From DAOOOU01 sp964435635 (GTDB lineage: Bacteria > Bacillota_I > Bacilli_A > RF39 > UBA660): a stretch of 33,546 bases of DNA. The number at the start of each line of letters is the position of its first letter. Positions within the stretch are counted from its first letter, which is position 1. Position numbers and translations under genes: made by a program. The notes under the pieces are model-generated. The model ran no database searches, was not told the origin of the DNA, and saw nothing but the letters and a program-made list of their open reading frames with translations. Positions 1 through 8,728 of the stretch are shown piece after piece. The stretch covers positions 1 through 33,546 of the forward strand of contig CAYSZU010000007.1 of the NCBI GenBank assembly GCA_964435635.1, written 5' to 3'.

Positions 1-58
1 AATCGAACCCACGTTATCAGCTTGGAAGGCTGAAGCTCTACCATTAAACTACACCTGC
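1..58 (-). tRNA. tRNA-Gly (anticodon TCC), 3' end cut by the window edge
   Basis: The reverse complement folds as a tRNA from position 58: acceptor 5' strand GCAGGTG, a D-arm with TGGTAG, then an anticodon stem TCAGC/GCTGA closing the loop CTTCCAA, which gives anticodon TCC. The T-arm begins with GTGGGTTCGATT and runs off the left edge, so the 3' half of the T-arm, the acceptor 3' strand and CCA are not visible. It has its own promoter at 70-97 and also lies 44 bases downstream of murE on the same strand. Confidence 0.93.
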
Positions 59-69
59 ATGCAATGTAA

Positions 70-97
70 ATTATATCATATTTAATCTATATTGCAA
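70..97 (-). promoter_or_regulatory. SigA-type promoter of tRNA-Gly
   Basis: On the minus strand there is TTGCAA (92-97), a 16-base spacer and TATAAT (70-75), with TG one base upstream of the -10 (extended -10). The -10 ends 12 bases before the mature tRNA 5' end at 58. It sits directly after the murE stop codon, so the tRNA can be transcribed alone or by read-through from the murE operon; no terminator hairpin separates them. Confidence 0.7.
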
Positions 98-102
98 CAT
101 TT

Positions 103-1461
103 TTAGGGGTGAGAAATAAAGTTTTTTACGGTTTCTAAATCGCTATATTCAATATTATCAGTTCCAATAATTTGATATTTTTCATTACCTTTTCCAAGAA
201 TGAAAAGAACTGTTTCTGCTGTTAATAGTTTAAAACCTTTAACTAGGGCCTCGGCTCGATTTGGAATAATTTCAAAGTTTGAGGGTTTTAATTTACTTGT
301 AATATCATTAAAAATTTGATTAGGGTCTTCTGTCCGAGGATTATCATTTGTGAATATAACATGATCACTAAGCTTTGTAACTAGTTTCCCGACCTCGGCT
401 CTTCTTGCCCGATGACGATTGCCACTACAACCAATAACTGTAATAATTTTAGAATAATTTTCTTTGTAAGTATTAATAACTTTTTCAATCGCTTCAGGAT
501 TATGAGCATAATCTACTACTATTCTACTTCCTTGATAATTAAATATTTGTGATCTGCCGGGTGGATTAATTAATGTTGGTGAAGCAGTTATAATTTGATT
601 AATATCTCCTCCTGTTTGACTAGCAATAGTTAAAGCGAGTAAATAACTCATGCAGTTATAATCGCCCTTAAAAGGAATAGTTGCGGCATAATCCCTAGCA
701 AGGTAATTAAAATTAATGATTGTCCCATCATTTGAACTTGCTAGATTATTTATTAAGACATCCGCTTTCTTTTTACCTACTTTGATTAAGTTACGATATT
801 TAAATTTAGACGCTTTTTTAGCATCTGAATTAATTACTAAAAAGCCATCTTTTTTTAAATAATCTATAATTTTAAGTTTTGCCTGTAAATATTTTCTTTT
901 AGTTTTATGAAAATCTAAATGCGCTGGCGCAAAACTAGTTAAAACTGCGGCCTCTAAAAATAATCCAGCAATTCTTTCTTCGGCTAGAGCTTGTGAACTT
1001 ACTTCAAGAATTACGAACTCGCAACCAGCATTTTTGGCCGTATATAAGTTTTCATATAAATCTAGAATATTTGGCGTGGTGTTTGGCGACTCAGTAACTA
1101 AATCATCTATATACAAACCTAAAGACCCAATATACGCCACTTTTTTACCGGAATTTTTCATCATTTGGTAAAGAAAATGACCCATCGTCGTTTTTCCGTT
1201 CGTGCCGGTTATACCAATTATTTTTAGATCGTTGAAATCAGAAGCGTAATTAGCTACTAAATATTCTTTTAAATATTCTTTTGTGTTTGCTACAACCTTA
1301 GTTTCAACTCCATAATTTTCGTTTTTCTCGGCAATTACTTTTATTGCTCCTTTACCAATAGCTAAAGGAATAAAATCATGCCCATCAAAGTTTTGACCGG
1401 GAATAGCTACAAAAGTATCCCCTGGTTCGATTTTTCGTGAATCAATCTTAATATTTATCAT
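103..1461 (-). CDS. murE: UDP-N-acetylmuramoyl-tripeptide synthetase, probably meso-DAP-adding (MurE)
   Basis: This cytoplasmic Mur ligase adds the third stem-peptide residue to UDP-MurNAc-L-Ala-D-Glu using ATP. The 452-residue protein has a short N-terminal UDP-binding domain with DSRK (7-10) and DGHDFI (26-31). Its P-loop GITGTNGKTT is at 83-92, SPNTTP at 125-130, the likely carbamylated Lys at K195 in YLQAK, and VDYAHNP at 316-322. The motif DNPR (373-376) is the one associated with meso-diaminopimelate specificity; lysine-adding enzymes differ there. It is somewhat shorter than typical MurE (about 490) because the N-terminus starts almost at the DSR motif. The start has a GAGGAG site about 8 bases upstream. 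It is the last protein gene of the 8655-103 run, 14 bases after asnB. Confidence 0.93.
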   Translation of the reverse strand: MINIKIDSRKIEPGDTFVAIPGQNFDGHDFIPLAIGKGAIKVIAEKNENYGVETKVVANTKEYLKEYLVANYASDFNDLKIIGITGTNGKTTMGHFLYQMMKNSGKKVAYIGSLGLYIDDLVTESPNTTPNILDLYENLYTAKNAGCEFVILEVSSQALAEERIAGLFLEAAVLTSFAPAHLDFHKTKRKYLQAKLKIIDYLKKDGFLVINSDAKKASKFKYRNLIKVGKKKADVLINNLASSNDGTIINFNYLARDYAATIPFKGDYNCMSYLLALTIASQTGGDINQIITASPTLINPPGRSQIFNYQGSRIVVDYAHNPEAIEKVINTYKENYSKIITVIGCSGNRHRARRAEVGKLVTKLSDHVIFTNDNPRTEDPNQIFNDITSKLKPSNFEIIPNRAEALVKGFKLLTAETVLFILGKGNEKYQIIGTDNIEYSDLETVKNFISHP

Positions 1462-1475
1462 TTTATTACTCCTCT

Positions 1476-3299
1476 CTAACTTTCTTTTACAAAGAACCTA
1501 TCATACCAAATTAGGTAAGTATAAATTGTCCATACCTTTTTATAATTATCCTTTTTATTATTATAATGATCATCTAGCAATTTAATTATTTTCTTTTGAT
1601 TGAAGAACTCTGCCGTACTTTGGGCTTCAAAAGTTGACTTAATTGTTTGATAAACATCTTCTTCTTTCATCCAATTTCTTAAAGGAACTGGAAAGCCTAG
1701 TTTTTTCTTATTATACGATTCGTTTGGAATAACTTTTTTAGCCGCTGCTCTTAAGGCAACCTTCGTGTTCTCTTTTGTAACTTTCATCTTGAAAGGAAGT
1801 TGGCTGGCAATTTTAAAGACTTCGGTATCAACAAACGGTACTCGGCCTTCTAAGGAAAAGGCCATTGTCATTCGATCGGCTTTATGCAAAATATCTTTAA
1901 TTAACCAATAATTAATATCGATTGCTTGCATTTTAATTATCTTGCTATCATTTCTGTGTTGGTCATATACTTCTTTAGTAATATCTTTATTTCTAATCTT
2001 TATTGGTTTTTTTACTATTTGAGTTGCTTCTTTTTCACTAAATACTTTATTGACTCCAATATAATTATCTTCTAATTTCTGGCCTCTTCTAACTAGGAAG
2101 TTTATTCCCCTAACCTCAGGAAGTAAACGACAACCTAAAGAAATAATATGGCGAATTAAATAAGGAATTCTATTATAAAATTGATGATCAACTTCTTCAC
2201 GATAGTAATTATAGCCCCCAAAAAACTCATCTGCCCCTTCGCCTGATAAAACAACTTTTAGATCTCGACTAGCTAATTGCGAGACGAAATATAACGCTAT
2301 GGCTGACGGATCAGCTAAAGGCTCATCCATATGATACATAATTTTGGGAACAACACCCATATACTCTTCCTTAGAAATCTTTTTACTTGTATTATTAATA
2401 TTTAATAATCTTGCTAAGTCCTCTGCAAGACCAATTTCATTGTATCTTTCAATATCATAACCAACCGTATATGTTTTATCCGGCCTTGCTAGAGCAACAA
2501 TATAAGATGAAGCAACCCCTGATGAAAGAAAGGAACCAACCTCAACATCACTTAACATGTGTTTCTTTACCGAATCCGCCATAACTTGACCTATCTTTTC
2601 AATTGTTTGTTGATAATCTTTGTCTTTTTCTTTAAAAGATAACTGGTAATACTTTTTGATTGTTAGTTTGTTTTTTTCATAAATTAAATAATGTCCTGGA
2701 TTTAAACGATAGACGTTTTTAAAAAAAGTTTCAGTAGTGGGGGCAAAATTAAATGATAAGTATGGTTGTAATAGTTTGTTATTAAGTTCTTTAACAAAAG
2801 AAGGATTATCTAGAAACGATTTTATTTCCGAACCAAAAAGAAGATTCTTGTCTTTTTTATAGTAATAAAATGGTTTTATACCAAAATGATCACGGGCACA
2901 AAATAGTTTTTGTTTCTTTATATCCCAAATCGCAAAGGAGAACATTCCTCTTAATTTTTTTGGTAACTCTTCTTGATATTCTTCATAACCATGAAGTAAA
3001 ACTTCAGTATCTGAAGTGGTTTGAAAACGATGTTTTCGTTTTTTCAAATCTGCTTTTAATTCAAGATAATTATATATTTCCCCATTAAAAACGACTACTA
3101 AACTTTTATCTTCGTTAAACATTGGCTGATCGCCTGTTTTTAAATCGATAATTGATAAGCGCCGATGGCCAAGGGCAACGGCCTCATCAACATAAAATCC
3201 TTCTGCGTCTGGACCACGATGTATTATCCGGTCAGCCATTTTTTTGATTACTTTTGCTTTGTCTTTGTTATTACTAACATATCCAACAATTCCACACAT
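1476..3299 (-). CDS. asnB: AsnB-type glutamine-dependent asparagine synthase / amidotransferase with altered PP-loop
   Basis: A class II glutamine amidotransferase domain with the nucleophile Cys2 in MCGIVGY and RRLSIID at 46-52 is followed by an ATP-pyrophosphatase synthetase domain with DEPLADPSA (325-333) and SGEGADEFFGGY (352-363). It has 607 residues, the normal length for bacterial AsnB. The PP-loop, usually SGGxDSS or SSGVDSS, reads SSGVASS at 259-265, so the conserved Asp is Ala (codon GCT, one base from GAT). The Shine-Dalgarno AGGAGG overlaps the end of the upstream LtaS-like gene (3 bases apart), so the two are surely co-transcribed. Members of this family make asparagine or, as reported for B. 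subtilis AsnB, amidate the meso-DAP of peptidoglycan. Adjacency to murE favours the second role, which is inference. Confidence 0.9.
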   Translation of the reverse strand: MCGIVGYVSNNKDKAKVIKKMADRIIHRGPDAEGFYVDEAVALGHRRLSIIDLKTGDQPMFNEDKSLVVVFNGEIYNYLELKADLKKRKHRFQTTSDTEVLLHGYEEYQEELPKKLRGMFSFAIWDIKKQKLFCARDHFGIKPFYYYKKDKNLLFGSEIKSFLDNPSFVKELNNKLLQPYLSFNFAPTTETFFKNVYRLNPGHYLIYEKNKLTIKKYYQLSFKEKDKDYQQTIEKIGQVMADSVKKHMLSDVEVGSFLSSGVASSYIVALARPDKTYTVGYDIERYNEIGLAEDLARLLNINNTSKKISKEEYMGVVPKIMYHMDEPLADPSAIALYFVSQLASRDLKVVLSGEGADEFFGGYNYYREEVDHQFYNRIPYLIRHIISLGCRLLPEVRGINFLVRRGQKLEDNYIGVNKVFSEKEATQIVKKPIKIRNKDITKEVYDQHRNDSKIIKMQAIDINYWLIKDILHKADRMTMAFSLEGRVPFVDTEVFKIASQLPFKMKVTKENTKVALRAAAKKVIPNESYNKKKLGFPVPLRNWMKEEDVYQTIKSTFEAQSTAEFFNQKKIIKLLDDHYNNKKDNYKKVWTIYTYLIWYDRFFVKES

Positions 3300-3302
3300 A
3301 AT

Positions 3303-5231
3303 TTATCCTCCTAATACTTTCTGATAATAGTCTTTTTCTAGGATTAATTTGCTCATTGTCATTTTACTAGAAACGACCATATTCATTATATTAACATAGT
3401 TATTTTCGACTATTATATCTTGATTAGCGATAAACTCTCCGGTCGAACTGAAATATCTTCCTTTGTCAGATATCCAACTTCGGTTATTAAATATCGCTAA
3501 GCCAGGCTCATCACTTAAAAGATCTTTACCAATCAATAATCGCGAATCGTATTCAATCCCAAATAAATTTAAAATGGTTGGCATGACATCTACTTGGGCC
3601 CCGATTTTTTTGATAACAGTTCTTGGGGTTTTGCTATTCCATAAAATGAAATTACTACGATTTATCTCTATTATATCATCTCTTTGGTAAGAAGACATTT
3701 CATTCATCGTATCAATATCTAAGTCATAAGGATAATGATCACCAACAAGGGCAATTACTGTATTAGCTAGTTGATTATGTTCTTCTAACTGCTTAATTAG
3801 TAATTCTAAGGCTCGATCTAGTTCAACTTGAGTGGCGATGTAAGCCTTAGCCGTTTCACTCATTTCTAAGTGGGCAACAACTGCCCGATTTTTTTTGGCC
3901 ATCTGATTGCTCCAACTGTAAGGCATATGGCCACTAACAGTAACATAATAAGTCATAAATGGTACATTAGTAATAAAGTCACTTGTTGTTGCTTCAATCA
4001 TCTCTACATCACTTTCTGGCCATTGACGACAGTTGATTCTTTTTTCTAGACCATTATAACAACCTAAGTAATTATTAAAACCTAAAGCAGCTAAATATTT
4101 ATCGCGGGATTGAAAATTATATTGGTTATTATGATAAGCAAAAATCTGATAGTCTAGATCGTTAAAAACATTACCTACGCCATAAGGAAAATAATTATTC
4201 CCTTTGCGCCATACCGAATTTAATAAACTAGGATATAGGCCAGTTAATTCTTGAAACTCACCGCCCAAAGTACTTAACATGACCGGGGTATAAAAGTTCT
4301 CAAAAACAAAACTTTCTGTTGTTAATTTGTAAAGAGTTGGTGTAATTTCCTTTGAAACAGCTACCGAGTTAAAACTTTCAGCCATCACTAAAATAAGATT
4401 TTTCCCTTCGTAATAACCAGTATAATCGTTTTTCTTTGTTCCTGAATCATTAGCAAAATATGCATGCATCGCTTTTAAATCTTCATCTTTCTCGTTCTTA
4501 GCTAAGACGGAAAAATCAATCTCACTCTTATTATATATTATCTTTTTAGGGGTTTCTTCAACTTCTTCCTTTTTAATAACAACTAAATTTGAAGTTTTTT
4601 CATCAAAACCAAAAACAGCCCTTTTTATTTCTAAAAAAGTGGCAGAGATAACTCCAAAGTTATCAATGCTCAAAGAATTATTAGAAATATCATAATATAA
4701 TCTTTGGGCCGAATATGCTGGCTTTCGATTAATAAACAACGTTAATTGAAAAACGCCTATTGCAATAATTGCTAGTATAATCATTATGATGATCTTAAAA
4801 CGCGCTTCTCTTTCTAGATTAAACTTTGATTTAATTATTTGCGTAATTATTAAAGGGATAAACATTATTAGTAATATATACCAATATTGAAAAAAATAAT
4901 TTAAGGCATCTCGCCAAAAAGTAAAAGCTTGATCTGCAAGGCCAAAATTAGCAATTGAAAAGTAAACATCAAATATTTTGGCAAAGACTAGTTCAAAACT
5001 AAACCAGAAGGACAAGATGGCAATTATGATACTCATTAGAATACTATTAATCTTTTTAGGAAAAAGACTTGTTACTATGTTTAATACTAGGCTAAAAGCT
5101 ATCAAATAAATTATCATACTTAATAATGACCAACGCCAAAATTTATCAACCATAAACAACTTAAATACCATTTCTAAATATAATATAATTAGAAAATAAT
5201 AAGATGTTAAAATAAAATTTTTATTTTTCAT
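3303..5231 (-). CDS. LtaS-like membrane sulfatase-fold phosphoglycerol transferase
   Basis: This 642-residue polytopic protein has about five N-terminal membrane segments (roughly 8-28, 37-55, 63-87, 115-131, 146-166) and an extracellular alkaline-phosphatase/sulfatase domain from about 275. Visible family motifs are AESF with the metal ligand E285, the candidate Thr nucleophile T321 in LSTLGGEF, a YHNNQ...F...R segment (366-376), SGHMPY (433-438) and GDHYPY with D498/H499. This matches the lipoteichoic acid synthase layout: transfer of glycerol phosphate from phosphatidylglycerol to a surface glycolipid or glycan. Whether it is a true LTA polymerase, a primase or a phosphoethanolamine-type transferase cannot be told. 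The start has an AAAAGGAG site 5 bases upstream. It lies between yihY and asnB in an envelope operon. Confidence 0.85.
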   Translation of the reverse strand: MKNKNFILTSYYFLIILYLEMVFKLFMVDKFWRWSLLSMIIYLIAFSLVLNIVTSLFPKKINSILMSIIIAILSFWFSFELVFAKIFDVYFSIANFGLADQAFTFWRDALNYFFQYWYILLIMFIPLIITQIIKSKFNLEREARFKIIIMIILAIIAIGVFQLTLFINRKPAYSAQRLYYDISNNSLSIDNFGVISATFLEIKRAVFGFDEKTSNLVVIKKEEVEETPKKIIYNKSEIDFSVLAKNEKDEDLKAMHAYFANDSGTKKNDYTGYYEGKNLILVMAESFNSVAVSKEITPTLYKLTTESFVFENFYTPVMLSTLGGEFQELTGLYPSLLNSVWRKGNNYFPYGVGNVFNDLDYQIFAYHNNQYNFQSRDKYLAALGFNNYLGCYNGLEKRINCRQWPESDVEMIEATTSDFITNVPFMTYYVTVSGHMPYSWSNQMAKKNRAVVAHLEMSETAKAYIATQVELDRALELLIKQLEEHNQLANTVIALVGDHYPYDLDIDTMNEMSSYQRDDIIEINRSNFILWNSKTPRTVIKKIGAQVDVMPTILNLFGIEYDSRLLIGKDLLSDEPGLAIFNNRSWISDKGRYFSSTGEFIANQDIIVENNYVNIMNMVVSSKMTMSKLILEKDYYQKVLGG

Positions 5232-5301
5232 ATTAATCTCCTTTTAATTATATCCTTTTTAGAATGGTGTATTATTGCTTATAGTTTAGTAACTAAATCT
5301 T

Positions 5302-6132
5302 TTATAATTGGGCTGTTTTTTCTAACTTTATTTCTTCTACTCTGGAATTCATTGCCATCCCAATCACAAAGATATAAGCTAGAAGGAAAATCCATAACAT
5401 AAGAATTACAATGTTTGCTAGACTTCCATAGAAAATGTTATAAACACTGAAATTATAAATATAATACGAAAATACTCTAGTTATTATAATCCAGGCAAGC
5501 GAAGTGAATATTGCTCCTCTATTCACATCAGAACTTGGCATTCTTCGATCAGGAGCCATTGTATAAATAATTTTAATGAAAAGGAAGATAACAAACCAAG
5601 AGATTGGGCTTCTTAAAATATTAAAAATCAGAACAATATCTTTGGTTATCTTAGCGTTTAAGTTAACATATCTAATTAATTCAATTATCTTTTCACCAAA
5701 AACTGGCACTAGGAGAATAAATAAGAATAAAAGAATAATAAAGAAGGTCATTATAGCCGCTTTAAGACGCCTTTTTAAAAATCCTTTATCTTTTATTCCG
5801 TAAATAGTATTGGATGTTACAATGATTGTTGCAGCACCATTAGAAGCAACAAAATATCCTAGTAAGACAGTAATAATAAACTTAAAGCTAAACTTAGTGC
5901 TTGTAATAGCTGGCATAATTAAATTAGAAACTTCGGTCCCAAAAGCTTTTGAAATAAAATTTGATAAAAAGTCAATTGAAAGATTTAAAAATGAGGCCCC
6001 ATAACTAATCAATGTAATTGTTGGAACAATCGAAAGGAAGAAGAAGAATGCCAAATGACCAGGAAGAATTAACATTTCTGGTCTAGTAATCGTCCACTTA
6101 ATCATTTGAAAGAACTCTTTAATCTTTTTCAT
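5302..6132 (-). CDS. yihY: YihY/BrkB family inner membrane protein
   Basis: This is a 276-residue integral membrane protein with about six hydrophobic segments. It carries the family's hallmarks: an N-terminal amphipathic stretch before PGHLAFFFFLSIVPTI, and a C-terminal pair of helices with YNFSVYNIFYGSLANIVILM. Members are widely distributed envelope proteins of uncertain function, once misannotated as RNase BN. I place the start at the ATG at 6132, which has GAGG 7 bases upstream. The open frame extends five codons further to a TTG at 6147, which lacks such a site. With this start it overlaps the upstream GGDEF-like gene by 14 bases, indicating translational coupling. It is part of the 8655-103 operon. 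Confidence 0.85.
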   Translation of the reverse strand: MKKIKEFFQMIKWTITRPEMLILPGHLAFFFFLSIVPTITLISYGASFLNLSIDFLSNFISKAFGTEVSNLIMPAITSTKFSFKFIITVLLGYFVASNGAATIIVTSNTIYGIKDKGFLKRRLKAAIMTFFIILLFLFILLVPVFGEKIIELIRYVNLNAKITKDIVLIFNILRSPISWFVIFLFIKIIYTMAPDRRMPSSDVNRGAIFTSLAWIIITRVFSYYIYNFSVYNIFYGSLANIVILMLWIFLLAYIFVIGMAMNSRVEEIKLEKTAQL

Positions 6133-8149
6133 TTTTTTCCTCTTCAAATTCCTCTTTTTTATCTTTCATGTTTTCGACAGCTTCATTAATTGCATCTTCT
6201 AAAGTTTTAATATCATCAGTAATCATACTATATCCTATAGCAGCACCAAAATCATATGGTAGACTCTTAAACTCTTTGTATAGTTTTCTGGTATAACTGA
6301 TTATCTGTTTTTCCGAATAACCAACTAAATATATTAAAAACTCATTACCATCCGTTCTTATAATATCAGAATTATCTAATTGTGTTTTAATAAGTGTGTT
6401 AGCTGCCGCTTTAATCTGCTTATCTCCTTCTTCATAACCGAAGGAATCATTAATATCTTGAACACAATTTAAATCAACAATTATCGCTGTTTGAGGATAG
6501 ATAGTATTCTTATTCCAATTAAGAACATTCTCGCTTAAATAATTACGGTTCTTTAATGAAGTTAAATGGTCTATATATTTTATCTTATCTTCTTTTTTTA
6601 TTTTTTTAGCTATTTTAATTTTTTTACTCGACTTAAAGAAAACAAAAATTAGAATCCCGGAAATCCCAAGAAGGATTAAGATATACCTTGCTATAATGGT
6701 TTGAAAACTCCCCTTAGCAATTGTTGTTGAATGATTATATAATCCAGCATATAGTACTTCCTGAGGATCTATCGTAGTAATATATTTACTAAATAGTTTA
6801 GTCATATTATTACTTTTTTTAAATTTAAATTGATAATTTTGGTTTATTTCGCCCTCAAAGCGATCATTATAACCTTTTAATTCATCATTAACATAGTAAT
6901 TATATATTTGAGAATCAATTGCGATTAAATAATTCTTTTTTGTTAGTTTAAATAATTCTTTGTTACTACTATAGGTTTTTACTTTAACTCCACCAAGGGA
7001 TTTAAAGTGCTTTTCCAATAAACTATTTTCAAGAACATAGATTTCCTTATTTACTAATGAACGCTCTGAATTTATTACAGTATCTGATGATGAAGGAGAG
7101 ATAATCTTATAACTGATTTTCATCAGTGATTTAATGTCGTTATAACTATTTAAAAAATCATAATAGTCAAAATACAAATCTATTTTTCCTTGATCAACCG
7201 CAGCGTTAAAAACATTATAATTACGATATTTAACGCACTTAAATTCAACCCCACTAAAGGCCGTGAAGCGATTTAAGTATTCACTAACAATTCCCCCATA
7301 ATTTCCCCCACTTATTACTTCGTAAGGGCTGTTGTTAACAAAACCATAATTTGGAATCCGGGCTGTCATTTCATCTAAGTCTTTATTTGTTATATTTAAG
7401 GCCTCAGAAAATACTTTTAATAACGAAGCGTTTATTGCTATATTAAGTTTCTCGCTTTGCCATGTAGCGTAATACTTTTTAATAATTGAACTTAAGGTAT
7501 CATCAGCAACCGGTTCGAAAACATAATAACGCATTATATCGCTTAAATGATAGATTATTTCATAATCTGAACTTAAAATTATTCCTAAATAAGTTTCTAG
7601 TGGTACCATAACATACTGAATATCAACCCCAAGCTCAAAAGCTTCAAGTAATAGTTGATCGTTATCATAAGGTTTTAAATTAAAATCTGTTAAATAACTT
7701 TTTAAATATTCAGTATCAGAACTTATTGTTCCAACATTTAAGTTCTTAATATCAGCTAGATTTGAAATATATTCGCTCTTTTTACTTAATAAAACATAGT
7801 GTTCTTGGTAAAAAATTAAATCGCTTTCCTGCGGTTTTGTTTTTACCCTAATTGCTCTACTTTCCGTTTTTTCACCTAAGTTATATGTAACGGGATTTAT
7901 TGTTAAATTGTATTCGGCACCAAAATCATTAATAAAATCATAAATGATTCCCTGCCCGTTTTTACCAACAACATCTATATTGTTAATTACCGATAAATTA
8001 TGAAAGGTACTCGTGTTTTGAGTTACCCATTCTTTTTCTTTGGTTGTTAAACGATTTTCATCGGCTAAAACTCTATATGTTAACCCAATTAAAAATAAAA
8101 CAAAAATAAGGATTATACTAAAGATAATTATTTTTTTTGTATTTTTCAT
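6119..8149 (-). CDS. Membrane receptor: two substrate-binding-like domains plus degenerate GGDEF domain
   Basis: The 676-residue protein begins with a signal-anchor helix (about 8-28). The extracytoplasmic part of some 450 residues reads as two successive SBP_bac_3-like halves (about 35-260 and 265-480), a pattern known from sensor kinases and cyclases. A second membrane helix (about 487-506) leads to a cytoplasmic GGDEF-type domain (about 525-655). That domain keeps DHLTSLKNR and VDLN...DINDSFG..EGD, but the signature is DGNEF at 600-604 instead of GG(D/E)EF. Loss of the acidic third residue predicts no ordinary diguanylate cyclase activity; no EAL domain is present. A very acidic/lysine-rich tail ends the protein. 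The start has AGAGGAA just upstream and follows the previous gene by 2 bases. The ligand is unknown. Confidence 0.75.
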   Translation of the reverse strand: MKNTKKIIIFSIILIFVLFLIGLTYRVLADENRLTTKEKEWVTQNTSTFHNLSVINNIDVVGKNGQGIIYDFINDFGAEYNLTINPVTYNLGEKTESRAIRVKTKPQESDLIFYQEHYVLLSKKSEYISNLADIKNLNVGTISSDTEYLKSYLTDFNLKPYDNDQLLLEAFELGVDIQYVMVPLETYLGIILSSDYEIIYHLSDIMRYYVFEPVADDTLSSIIKKYYATWQSEKLNIAINASLLKVFSEALNITNKDLDEMTARIPNYGFVNNSPYEVISGGNYGGIVSEYLNRFTAFSGVEFKCVKYRNYNVFNAAVDQGKIDLYFDYYDFLNSYNDIKSLMKISYKIISPSSSDTVINSERSLVNKEIYVLENSLLEKHFKSLGGVKVKTYSSNKELFKLTKKNYLIAIDSQIYNYYVNDELKGYNDRFEGEINQNYQFKFKKSNNMTKLFSKYITTIDPQEVLYAGLYNHSTTIAKGSFQTIIARYILILLGISGILIFVFFKSSKKIKIAKKIKKEDKIKYIDHLTSLKNRNYLSENVLNWNKNTIYPQTAIIVDLNCVQDINDSFGYEEGDKQIKAAANTLIKTQLDNSDIIRTDGNEFLIYLVGYSEKQIISYTRKLYKEFKSLPYDFGAAIGYSMITDDIKTLEDAINEAVENMKDKKEEFEEEKNEKD

Positions 8150-8151
8150 TT

Positions 8152-8655
8152 CTATTCCTCTTTACCTTCTGCTTTTGGTTCTTCAACCGGAACACGATTA
8201 TTATTCCAAACTAAGTTGGTTCCCTTAACGTTTTTCGCACCTGAAATAACAAAGCCATCATTGCCGGATGAAGCTACTTGTTTTAGGGTAAAATGAAAAT
8301 CATAAAACGCCTCTTCCTTTTCACTAAATTCTTCTAACATAGCTACAGCTTTTGACTGAGCCTCAATCAATGAAGCCTTCGTTTCAAAATCAACAACAAT
8401 ATATATTATTTTTCCTACTACATCAAGGGTACTTTTCTTGACTAATTTATCTGATTCAAATTTAGTTACTAAAGTCTTTTTGCGCTCGGCATTAATAGTT
8501 ACCTCTTTGATACCGCCTAATCGATCGCCATAATTTGTTTGGCCATTACCAAAGTAAAAATATTTTAAGGAAAAAACAATAATAACAATAACACTTAAAA
8601 TAATAATGCCAAGTAGCAAACTTATTACTCTATTATTTTTAAAATACTTTTTCAT
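8152..8655 (-). CDS. Small membrane-anchored extracytoplasmic protein, unknown
   Basis: The 167-residue protein has one N-terminal membrane helix (about 10-32) followed by a soluble alpha/beta domain, then a Pro/Glu/Lys-rich tail. Residues 49-145 alternate predicted strands with one helix (SLIEAQSKAVAMLEEFSEKE), as in small secreted sensor or lipoprotein-like domains. I recognise no family. It is the first gene of the envelope operon, with a GAGGTGG site upstream of the ATG and a SigA promoter at 8683-8711. Only 2 bases separate it from the SBP-GGDEF receptor gene, so an accessory role for that receptor is plausible but unproven. Confidence 0.7.
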   Translation of the reverse strand: MKKYFKNNRVISLLLGIIILSVIVIIVFSLKYFYFGNGQTNYGDRLGGIKEVTINAERKKTLVTKFESDKLVKKSTLDVVGKIIYIVVDFETKASLIEAQSKAVAMLEEFSEKEEAFYDFHFTLKQVASSGNDGFVISGAKNVKGTNLVWNNNRVPVEEPKAEGKEE

Positions 8656-8682
8656 GTTATTCCACCTCTCATGGTATTATTA

Positions 8683-8711
8683 ATTATACTACAAACTAGT
8701 TCTAATCGCAA
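8683..8711 (-). promoter_or_regulatory. SigA-type promoter of the envelope operon (8655 to 103)
   Basis: The minus strand shows TTGCGA (8706-8711), a 17-base spacer and TATAAT (8683-8688), 27 bases upstream of the first ATG. It is the best promoter in front of the six collinear genes 8655-103, whose junctions are overlaps or gaps of 2-14 bases except for one 70-base gap before the LtaS-like gene. Confidence 0.65.
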
Positions 8712-8728
8712 TTTTTTGAAATATCTTA

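Noticed and set aside
2870..3088. 72-codon plus-strand open frame inside asnB
   Set aside because: It is antisense to the well-conserved glutaminase domain of asnB and has no ribosome-binding site or known domain.
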